From Promethearchaeota archaeon (GTDB lineage Archaea > Asgardarchaeota > Lokiarchaeia > Sigynarchaeales > MK-D1): a stretch of 5,949 nt of DNA. Both the position numbers and the translations under genes were made by a program. Positions 1 to 4,750 of this stretch are shown here, in pieces. The notes under the pieces were generated by a model. It had not been told where the DNA came from. It did not search any database and worked only from the letters and a program-made list of their open reading frames with translations. Position 1 is the stretch's first letter. Each line of letters begins with the position of its first letter. The stretch covers positions 1 through 5,949 of the forward strand of contig JAEOUK010000113.1 of the NCBI GenBank assembly GCA_016839385.1, read 5' to 3'.

Positions 1-1102
1 TCTCGAAAGGATTGGCTGATACTATTGGAGCAGTTTCTGTTAATCCATAGGCCTCCATGACCAATCCACTTATATTGGCTTCAATTTCTTCAGCAAGTGT
101 GGTTGCTAAAGGTGCAGCTCCAGAAAAGACTAATTCTAAGGAGGATAAATCGTACTTCTTGAATTTTGGATGCCGTAAGAGCGCTTTATATAACGTTGGA
201 ATGCCATGGAAATAGTTTATTTTTTCTTTACTTACTAATTTTAGAATATCTTCAAACTTACGAGGATCAGGAACCAAATAGATAGTACTTTCTAACACTA
301 TACAAGACAACATTACTCCAGTTAAACCAATAATATGGAAAAACGGTACTACACCAATATATTTCTTGTGCATTCCCTCCGGATGGACCATTTTAGGCCA
401 TTCTTTAAGCCACACCATATTAGCAACAAGATTTCGATGTGTTAGCATTGCATTTTTCGGTACACCAGTAGTTCCTCCAGTGCTTCCCATCACTGCAACA
501 TCTTCATGATCTACTTGAATTTTATCCTTTAGTGGTTCATGAGTTTTTATAAGGTCATATAACTTCAAAGCTCCTTCTATTTTTGGGCTTTTTGGAAGTT
601 TTCCAATTAATTGGGCTACAAATCGCATTACTGGTGAGAGAATGTCTCCCAAAGCTGTAGTTATGATTAGTGGGATTTTGATCTTGGTTTCTTCTACTTT
701 ATCATATAGGATATCCAAGGCAACAATCCCTTTCACATCAACTTTTTGGAGAACTGCTTTCAAATCGGAAGGTCCATATAAGGGGGATAATGGAACTGCT
801 ATTGCTCCAGTTTTAAGAATACCCATGAAAGAAATAACAAATTGATGGAGATTGGGCATAAAAATAGCGATTCTATCTCCTTTTGTGACTCCAAATTTAA
901 TTAGTGCGCTTGCAAACCGATCTGCCATATCATTTACCTTACCATAGGAATAATCAATTCCCAACAAGGATAGGTAAGGTAAATCTGGATTTTTGGCGGA
1001 ATATTTCTCAAAAATCCCATGAATAGTAGTATTAGGGATTTCTATTACTTTTTCAATGCCTTTAGGCCAACTCTTGTACCAAAGTTTATCCGCTTCAGTC
1101 AT
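1..1102 (-). CDS. Long-chain acyl-CoA synthetase / AMP-dependent ligase, N-terminal part (cut by window edge)
   Basis: The minus-strand frame from ATG at 1102 stays open to the left edge: 367 residues, no stop, C-terminus outside the window. It reads as an ANL-superfamily adenylate-forming enzyme of FadD type, which activates a carboxylic acid with ATP and transfers it to CoA in the cytoplasm. Visible core motifs are the P-loop STGGTTGVPK at residues 207-216, PFFHIIGLT after it, FSGAAPL before residue 340, and YGLTETAP at 352-359. The usual Gly after the P-loop Lys is Asn217 here. The C-terminal lid with the catalytic Lys would lie in the missing part, roughly 150-200 residues judged from family length. 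An in-frame stop at 1133-1135 limits the start, and no good Shine-Dalgarno site precedes it. The secreted-protein gene lies 75 bp upstream on the same strand, so co-transcription is possible. Family assignment is firm; chain length and substrate are inference. Confidence 0.9.
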   Translation of the reverse strand, partial: MTEADKLWYKSWPKGIEKVIEIPNTTIHGIFEKYSAKNPDLPYLSLLGIDYSYGKVNDMADRFASALIKFGVTKGDRIAIFMPNLHQFVISFMGILKTGAIAVPLSPLYGPSDLKAVLQKVDVKGIVALDILYDKVEETKIKIPLIITTALGDILSPVMRFVAQLIGKLPKSPKIEGALKLYDLIKTHEPLKDKIQVDHEDVAVMGSTGGTTGVPKNAMLTHRNLVANMVWLKEWPKMVHPEGMHKKYIGVVPFFHIIGLTGVMLSCIVLESTIYLVPDPRKFEDILKLVSKEKINYFHGIPTLYKALLRHPKFKKYDLSSLELVFSGAAPLATTLAEEIEANISGLVMEAYGLTETAPIVSANPFE

Positions 1103-1126
1103 TATTTCATCACAATTTACAAGAAC

Positions 1127-1140
1127 ATATAGCTATATAA
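1127..1140 (-). promoter_or_regulatory. TATA-like element and 12-bp palindrome before the acyl-CoA ligase
   Basis: ATATAGCTATAT at 1127-1138 is a perfect palindrome. On the minus strand it is entered from AATTATATAG, a reasonable archaeal TATA-box match about 25-35 bp before the ligase ATG at 1102. That spacing would give a nearly leaderless transcript, which fits the absence of a strong ribosome binding site. A small stem (TCTAC / GTAGA, five-base loop, 1143-1157) lies just upstream, between the two genes. AT-rich DNA makes such matches easy to find by chance. Confidence 0.35.
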
Positions 1141-1177
1141 TTTCTACTTTATGTAGATTTAACAATTATGTTTTGAG

Positions 1178-1753
1178 CTAATGCTTTATGATACTTTTCC
1201 TTTTAGTGAAAAAGATCACTCCGACTGTCAGGACACTCACTGCAGCAATGATGAAAATGGGATATCCTGGGATAAAAGGAATGAAGTAAAGGTACATAGA
1301 ATGATTTGCTTCAAGAATATAGGAGTCAGGACCCCTGTCAATTAAAACTACTTGGATAAAATACAAAGCAATTGGATAATCTGGATCATTTGCAGTGAAA
1401 TTAATACTAGAAACAGAGGAATCTGGAGTTACGTCGTATTGTAAAGTCCATTCTGGATTGAAAATTTCCAAATCATATCCATCTCTTGATACATATGCTT
1501 CTTTAGGGCGTGTACTAAATAAAAACAGGTCAAAATCTCCATCTGCAACACTTGTTACATTTACTACCAAATTATCTCCTAATTCCAATGATACTACATA
1601 CATCCTGAAATCATACGTTTGGAGGGGGAATGTATCTGTATAATAATCGCCATCTTCGGTTGCGAGTACAGGTAGAAATGTGGATGTAAATAACACTAAT
1701 ACTGAGCAAAATAGAAGTAGATATTTTAACCGAAGACGCATGTTAATAATCAT
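1178..1753 (-). CDS. Secreted PPC-like beta-domain protein with C-terminal membrane anchor / sorting tail
   Basis: This 191-residue protein has no assigned function. Residues 5-31 form a signal peptide: basic MRLRLK, a hydrophobic core, then LPVLA with likely cleavage before TEDG. Residues about 45-150 look like a beta-sandwich of the bacterial/archaeal pre-peptidase C-terminal (PPC) type: a 'YVVSLELGDNLVVNV' strand pair, 'GDFDLFLFS', then 'LYFIQVVLIDRGPDSYILEA' near 130-149. Three N-glycosylation sequons are visible (N65, N118, N150). Residues 159-186 are PFIPGY, a hydrophobic helix and a KRK tail, like C-terminal sorting or anchor tails of Asgard surface proteins. The protein is thus probably exported, facing outside and held by its C-terminus. 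Start choice is open: ATG at 1753 or ATG at 1741 (Met5), the latter giving a more typical signal peptide. No Shine-Dalgarno site is evident for either. It is divergent from the SRP19 gene and co-directional with the ligase gene. Confidence 0.75.
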   Translation of the reverse strand: MIINMRLRLKYLLLFCSVLVLFTSTFLPVLATEDGDYYTDTFPLQTYDFRMYVVSLELGDNLVVNVTSVADGDFDLFLFSTRPKEAYVSRDGYDLEIFNPEWTLQYDVTPDSSVSSINFTANDPDYPIALYFIQVVLIDRGPDSYILEANHSMYLYFIPFIPGYPIFIIAAVSVLTVGVIFFTKRKSIIKH

Positions 1754-1880
1754 CGTAATTACTTTAAAAAAACATTACTCTTTAGATAAGTTTTCAAAAC
1801 CAAAGTCATTTTCATAAAAAAAAATTGCAGTTTCATAAAGTTTTAGATTCTTAAATTATTGTAAAGTATAGGTAGAGTTT
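1754..1880. promoter_or_regulatory. Divergent promoter region between the secreted-protein gene and the SRP19 operon
   Basis: These 127 non-coding bases separate two divergent genes and must hold at least one promoter. For the plus-strand operon, CTTAAATTATT near 1850-1860 is TATA-like and about 25 bp before the SRP19 ATG. For the minus strand, TTTTTTTAAAG (about 1764-1774) is a weak TATA candidate. The motif TTTCATAAA occurs twice on the plus strand, at 1810-1818 and 1831-1839, 21 bp apart, with a run of nine A between. No element is strong enough to name a regulator. Confidence 0.4.
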
Positions 1881-2225
1881 ATGAGGCGCAAGGTTGGTAG
1901 ACGGATTCTTTTCCCTGCTTATTTCGATGTGAATCGATCAATTCGAATGGGAAGAAGACTTTCAAAAGCACAAGCTATACCCTTACCTTCCATAGAAGAA
2001 CTTGCTGAAGCTGCTACAAAATTAAATTATGCAGCAGAGATTGATCCGAATGCAAAGTATCCTCGAACATGGTATGATCCCTCGGGAATGTTATTAATTG
2101 ATACAATGGGTCAAAATAAGATCAAAGTTATGGAAAAAATTGCTAAGGAAATCATTAATATAAGGCTCCATAAGAAGTCAGAAGCAGAATCTTCAAAAAA
2201 GAAAAAGAAGAAAAAATCGAAGTAA
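1881..2225 (+). CDS. srp19: Signal recognition particle protein SRP19
   Basis: SRP19 binds the tips of helices 6 and 8 of the archaeal/eukaryotic 7S SRP RNA and prepares it for SRP54, which targets ribosomes making membrane and secreted proteins. The 114-residue product shows the family pattern: an N-terminal 'ILFPAYFDVNRSIRMGRRL' strand-helix region (residues 9-27) with the conserved GRR, then AQAIPLPSIEEL, and 'YPRTWYDPSGMLLID' at 60-74 matching the conserved YP-[KR]-x-W segment. A basic tail follows, with seven consecutive Lys from residue 106 (KKKKKKKSK). Lys-rich tails are usual in SRP19 and may touch RNA, so I regard this as normal. The ATG at 1881 is preceded by GGTAGAG, a poor Shine-Dalgarno match. 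It heads a run of three plus-strand genes, with hypA 22 bp downstream. The A-rich DNA coding for the tail is a place where an indel error could hide. Confidence 0.93.
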   Translation: MRRKVGRRILFPAYFDVNRSIRMGRRLSKAQAIPLPSIEELAEAATKLNYAAEIDPNAKYPRTWYDPSGMLLIDTMGQNKIKVMEKIAKEIINIRLHKKSEAESSKKKKKKKSK

Positions 2226-2247
2226 CAACTTCCCATGCTGGTTTACA

Positions 2248-2694
2248 ATGCACGAATTTGCTGTAGCGGATCAAATTTTTCGATCTTGTATTGATACTGC
2301 TAATTATCATAAGGTAGATAAAATCATTGAGATCAATTTAGAGTTAGGAGATTTCACCTTAGTTGTAGAAGAATTACTCACATACTCATTCAATATCGTG
2401 AAAAAACAATCCCCTATCACCGAGGAATCGGAATTAGTAATAATTCGAACTCCAGGAATTATTGAATGTAATGATTGCAATGAAGAAAGTGAAATTTGGT
2501 TCAATGATGAACAAGAAGAAGTTTCACCAGAAGATGCAGACGAATTTGATAAATTCACTCAAAAAGTTCATTTAAATAAAGATCTGCGATTTATGAGTGT
2601 TAATTTATTCCGATGCAAACATTGTAAAAGCCGCAATACAAACTTAATATCCGGAAAGGAAATAAAGGTTAAGGATATTAAAGTTCAAGCGTGA
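2248..2694 (+). CDS. hypA: Hydrogenase maturation nickel-binding protein HypA
   Basis: HypA is the nickel metallochaperone that, with the GTPase HypB, loads Ni into the large subunit of [NiFe]-hydrogenase in the cytoplasm. The 148-residue product begins MHEFAVADQI, with the invariant MHE start whose His2 and N-terminus coordinate nickel. The conserved 'EINLELGDFTLVVEE' segment follows at residues 28-42. The zinc site is two CxxC pairs, C74/C77 and C123/C126. About 45 residues separate the pairs, more than in short bacterial HypA, and this acidic insert (NDEQEEVSPEDADEF) resembles the longer archaeal forms such as those of Thermococcus. It sits between SRP19 (22 bp) and the reductase-like gene (about 65 bp). 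No hypB or hydrogenase subunit is nearby, so its client must be encoded elsewhere. No clear ribosome binding site precedes the ATG; the MHE sequence fixes the start. Confidence 0.94.
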   Translation: MHEFAVADQIFRSCIDTANYHKVDKIIEINLELGDFTLVVEELLTYSFNIVKKQSPITEESELVIIRTPGIIECNDCNEESEIWFNDEQEEVSPEDADEFDKFTQKVHLNKDLRFMSVNLFRCKHCKSRNTNLISGKEIKVKDIKVQA

Positions 2695-2750
2695 ATTCTA
2701 TTATTCCTCATAAAGAGAAAGATTTTAGTAAATGAAGATAGATCCTACAT

Positions 2751-2754
2751 GTGA
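2751..2754 (+). promoter_or_regulatory. Shine-Dalgarno GTGA deciding the start of the reductase-like gene
   Basis: GTGA at 2751-2754 lies five bases before ATG 2760 and matches the GGTGA part of the archaeal Shine-Dalgarno consensus. The same GTG could serve as a start codon adding three residues (M-N-I), but it would then have no binding site of its own. I therefore prefer ATG 2760. Confidence 0.45.
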
Positions 2755-2759
2755 ATATT

Positions 2760-3023
2760 ATGCGTACACGAAAAGATGTTGAAGAAATGGCAAAGAAACA
2801 CGGATGGGTGTTAAATCCCAACGACCGTGTAGTTGAGGGTAATTTACGGGTTCAAAACAAAAATTTTGAAAAATATGGCAAATTTTATTGCCCCTGTAAA
2901 GCAGAAAAGATTGATGATAATGTGTGCAATCCATGTGTTGACAGTCCGGATGAAATAAAAGAAATGGGCCATTGTACATGCAATCTTTATTTTGATCCCA
3001 ATTGGGGAAAAAAAGAAGAATAA
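2760..3023 (+). CDS. Ferredoxin-thioredoxin reductase catalytic subunit-like Fe-S protein
   Basis: Family members carry a [4Fe-4S] cluster beside a redox disulfide and pass ferredoxin electrons to thioredoxin-like disulfides. The 87-residue product (from ATG 2760; GTG 2751 would add three) is about catalytic-subunit length. An N-terminal helical part (1-40) resembles the family's 'E..A...G..LNP' region. Three cysteine clusters follow: C44-P-C46, C56-N-P-C59, and C72-T-C74 after DEIKEMGH. The classical pattern is CPC...CPC...CHC. In the plant enzyme one Cys of the first and one of the last motif form the active disulfide, and the other four hold the cluster. All six Cys are present, but the second motif is CNPC and the His of CHC is Thr73. 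No variable subunit is encoded here, as is common in archaea. It ends 10 bp from the convergent transporter gene. The family is well supported; partner and electron donor are unknown. Confidence 0.88.
   Translation: MRTRKDVEEMAKKHGWVLNPNDRVVEGNLRVQNKNFEKYGKFYCPCKAEKIDDNVCNPCVDSPDEIKEMGHCTCNLYFDPNWGKKEE
3008..3020 (-). terminator. T-rich terminator candidate for the transporter gene
   Basis: On the minus strand this reads TTCTTCTTTTTTT, with seven T in a row, 14-26 bases past the transporter stop. It lies inside the last codons of the convergent reductase-like gene. Archaeal RNA polymerase can stop on such T-tracts without a hairpin. The tract may instead simply reflect Lys/Glu codons of the opposite gene. 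Confidence 0.3.
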
Positions 3024-3033
3024 GACGAAATTA

Positions 3034-3759
3034 TCAACCGTTTAAAGACTTATCATCTTCTCGTTTTCCAACAATAGCACGGGATAAGTACATAAAAGGA
3101 GTATCGATAATTCCGAAAAACCATTTAGTTAGGAGTTGACCTAAAATTAACGGACCAATGGGAAAAACTCCTACGAATGCGATTGTAACGAAAATTACAC
3201 TATCTAGCGCTAAAGTAGGAATATCACTAATGAGATTCCTTAACCAGAGATATTTACCTTTTGTCCATTTTTTAAATTGTGCATAAATTAATGCATCTAA
3301 ATTTTCTGTAATTAGAAAACTGATCCAAGAAGCTCCTGTAATTCGAAGAGTCTGTCCAAATATTTCTGTCCATACTACTTGATTAGGCCACCATATAGCA
3401 GAAGGAACTTCAATACTTAACCATAGGAAGAAGCTCATCAAAACTTGGGTTATAAATGCAATTAAAATCATGCGATGGGTCTCTTTTTGACCAAAGAATT
3501 CGTTTACCATGTCTGTGATCTGAAAAGTGAAGGGGAAAATTAAAACTGCAACAGGAGCTTCGATAACAAAGGAACCTATGCTAAAATCTCCAACTTTAGC
3601 AGCAAGAATTTGTGATACAGCAAGATAAATTACATAACATGCGACAGCAGCGTCAGATCTTTGAAATTTTTTTATATAGAAACTAATTGCAACCGTTGCT
3701 AAGGCAATAGTTCCCAACCAAATTAAAAAAACTAGTAAAATCCAATTCATCATACTCAC
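3034..3759 (-). CDS. Queuosine precursor transporter, YhhQ/VUT family
   Basis: This 241-residue membrane protein belongs to the VUT_1/YhhQ family (formerly DUF165). The E. coli member imports 7-deazaguanine precursors (preQ0/preQ1) for tRNA modification. About six hydrophobic segments are visible, at roughly residues 6-29, 38-57, 64-82, 97-117, 144-163 and 183-214. The family signature 'ITDMVNEFFGQKETHR' is at 81-96, followed by 'SWISFLITENLDALIYAQFKK' near 144 and 'RNLISDIPTLALDSVIF' at 174-190. In an archaeon the substrate could feed archaeosine or queuosine synthesis; that is inference. Three starts are possible: GTG 3759 (preceded by AAGGA with 8-bp spacing), ATG 3753, and ATG 3750 (preceded by GTGAG with 4-bp spacing). 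The gene is convergent with the reductase-like gene (10 bp apart) and separated from the DUF106 gene upstream by 285 bp of structured DNA, so it probably has its own promoter. Confidence 0.9.
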   Translation of the reverse strand: MSMMNWILLVFLIWLGTIALATVAISFYIKKFQRSDAAVACYVIYLAVSQILAAKVGDFSIGSFVIEAPVAVLIFPFTFQITDMVNEFFGQKETHRMILIAFITQVLMSFFLWLSIEVPSAIWWPNQVVWTEIFGQTLRITGASWISFLITENLDALIYAQFKKWTKGKYLWLRNLISDIPTLALDSVIFVTIAFVGVFPIGPLILGQLLTKWFFGIIDTPFMYLSRAIVGKREDDKSLNG

Positions 3760-3803
3760 TTATTGTTTCCTTTTCAAATTTTATTCCTTTTTGATTATCC
3801 AGA

Positions 3804-3835
3804 TGCCTTTTCCATGGATCTATGAAATACAGGCA
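3804..3835 (-). promoter_or_regulatory. Imperfect hairpin in the likely leader of the transporter gene
   Basis: In the minus-strand RNA, UGCCU (3835-3831) pairs with AGGCA (3808-3804) and UUUCAU (3827-3822) pairs with AUGGAAA less one bulged G (3815-3809). That makes 11 pairs closing a six-base loop (AGAUCC). A three-base GUA bulge separates the two stems. The hairpin ends about 44 bases before the GTG start. A TATA-like GCATATTTC lies some 20-30 bp upstream, so a transcript could begin close to the hairpin base. Its role is unknown; it could be regulatory or chance. Confidence 0.35.
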
Positions 3836-3866
3836 AGATTTTGAACAATCGTTTTGAAATATGCTT

Positions 3867-3900
3867 AACATACACACACAAAATAAATAAAGTGTATGTT
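3867..3900. repeat. Perfect 9-bp inverted repeat upstream of the transporter gene
   Basis: AACATACAC at 3867-3875 and GTGTATGTT at 3892-3900 are exact reverse complements separated by 16 bp, centre-to-centre 25 bp. The spacer is AT-rich and contains TTTATTTAT on the minus strand. Seven T follow on the plus strand (3899-3905), which makes it look like a plus-strand terminator. The nearest plus-strand gene ends almost 850 bp away, however, so an operator for the minus-strand transporter promoter is the better reading. Confidence 0.45.
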
Positions 3901-4014
3901 TTTTTCTAACTTAGGGGTTAATAGACGTAATATCATGAAATTTTTTCAGCTTTAAGATAGAGCTTATCCTGAAATTGTGTTATGAGAAAATTAGTGGATT
4001 AAACTTGAAATGTT

Positions 4015-4032
4015 AAAAATTAAAAAAGAAAA
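4015..4032 (-). terminator. T-rich terminator candidate at the end of the secY-DUF106 unit
   Basis: On the minus strand this reads TTTTCTTTTTTAATTTTT, starting 12 bases after the DUF106 stop codon. Runs of four, six and five T in succession are what archaeal termination usually needs. Its position at the last gene of the unit supports the call. Confidence 0.5.
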
Positions 4033-4044
4033 TGTGTTTCGGGA

Positions 4045-4707
4045 TTATCTCCGGTCCTTTGCCTCTTTTCGATATGCATCCATTCTGGATTGTTCAAATA
4101 GATTCATGCCACCACCCGATACTGGGACCATCTTGAATAATCTTTGCAATATCATGCTTATGGTAAATGAGCATAAGAAGTAAAATGCTGTATAATTGAT
4201 CCATCCCAAAGCACCATAATTTAAAGTACCAGGTAACTCAGACGCTGCGAGCATCATGTTGGTTATGAATTTAATAGGAATCGTGCTAGGATTCATGGGG
4301 GGTAAAGCGATAGGTGGATTCACTCGTGGAGCTTGAGTTGTGACTCCAAAAAACCTTCGAATTAATGTAAAAATTAAAATCATGGGCACGAATGTAATAC
4401 AAGTTGGTTTAAGGCGTTCCAATGACATTCGTTGTTGCATTTTCTGGATGCTTTTATCTCTTCTTTCCCATTTAACGATTTCTTTAGCAAATTTTTTGGG
4501 ATTTTCTTTTTCTAACTCTTCTAGTTTTTTTCGTTCTGCTTGATGATCTTTAATACGCTGCTGTTTCACGAGCATTCCTTTTGGGTCTAAAAGTAATTTG
4601 TTCAATCCGATACTGATTAGAGTAACAGTTAAACTTATGAAGATGATGAAAAACATTGCACCAGGAGGATATTGCAACCATTCCACAAATTGTTCCCAAG
4701 TTACCAT
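4045..4707 (-). CDS. DUF106 / EMC3-TMCO1-like membrane insertase (archaeal YidC-like)
   Basis: This 220-residue protein matches archaeal DUF106, the Oxa1-superfamily group related to eukaryotic EMC3 and TMCO1 and to Methanocaldococcus Mj0480. Such proteins help insert membrane proteins next to or apart from SecY. Three membrane segments are visible: residues 16-39, 103-121 and 166-190. The charged cytoplasmic stretch at 48-98 ('QQRIKDHQAERKKLEELEKE' and on) is the family's coiled coil between the first two. The third segment carries the typical 'LGWINYTAFYFLCSFTISMI'. Residues 122-145 form a Pro-rich loop of unknown meaning. The C-terminus is basic and polar. The gene lies 43 bp after secY on the same strand, the classic archaeal ribosomal-protein/secY order but without the adenylate kinase gene that often sits between. 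GAAGG at 4716-4720, 8 bases before ATG 4707, supports the start. Confidence 0.92.
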   Translation of the reverse strand: MVTWEQFVEWLQYPPGAMFFIIFISLTVTLISIGLNKLLLDPKGMLVKQQRIKDHQAERKKLEELEKENPKKFAKEIVKWERRDKSIQKMQQRMSLERLKPTCITFVPMILIFTLIRRFFGVTTQAPRVNPPIALPPMNPSTIPIKFITNMMLAASELPGTLNYGALGWINYTAFYFLCSFTISMILQRLFKMVPVSGGGMNLFEQSRMDAYRKEAKDRR

Positions 4708-4715
4708 GATGAAAG

Positions 4716-4720
4716 CCTTC
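4716..4720 (-). promoter_or_regulatory. Shine-Dalgarno GAAGG for the DUF106 gene
   Basis: The minus strand reads GAAGG followed by eight bases and ATG at 4707. It is one of the better ribosome binding sites in the window and fixes this start. Confidence 0.5.
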
Positions 4721-4728
4721 AGTTATTT

Positions 4729-4738
4729 TGTATATAGA
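4729..4738 (-). promoter_or_regulatory. TATA-like element in the secY-DUF106 gap
   Basis: The minus strand reads TCTATATACAAAATAA here, with TATATA at 4731-4736, 24-29 bp before the DUF106 ATG. It could drive separate expression of that gene. However, a start 25 bp downstream would yield a leaderless message that bypasses the GAAGG site, so the two signals conflict and read-through from secY is the simpler model. Confidence 0.22.
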
Positions 4739-4750
4739 AGAGGAAAGAAA

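Larger units (their letters stand above)
3760..4044. other. Longest intergenic region: transporter promoter and secY-operon end
   Basis: These 285 bases hold no convincing gene. Read on the minus strand they contain, in order, a T-rich tract just after the DUF106 stop, a weak stem (TTTCAG 3944-3949 with CTGAAA 3969-3974), a perfect 9-bp inverted repeat (3867-3900), a TATA-like GCATATTTC (about 3856-3864), an imperfect 11-pair hairpin (3804-3835), and A/G-rich DNA up to the transporter start. I looked for a preQ1 riboswitch consensus and did not find one. Confidence 0.5.

Noticed and set aside
642..845. Plus-strand 67-residue ORF
   Set aside because: It lies wholly inside the minus-strand acyl-CoA ligase frame, which carries clear family motifs.
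2194..2222. Frameshift or assembly error at the poly-Lys end of SRP19
   Set aside because: The frame ends naturally with a Lys-rich tail as seen in other SRP19 proteins, and hypA follows at normal spacing.
3683..3877. Minus-strand 64-residue ORF overlapping the transporter start
   Set aside because: It overlaps the transporter's N-terminal codons in another frame, shows no domain and has a composition typical of a chance frame.
3760..3900. preQ1 riboswitch before the transporter gene
   Set aside because: No preQ1-I, II or III consensus segments could be found in the minus-strand leader; only an unassigned hairpin is present.
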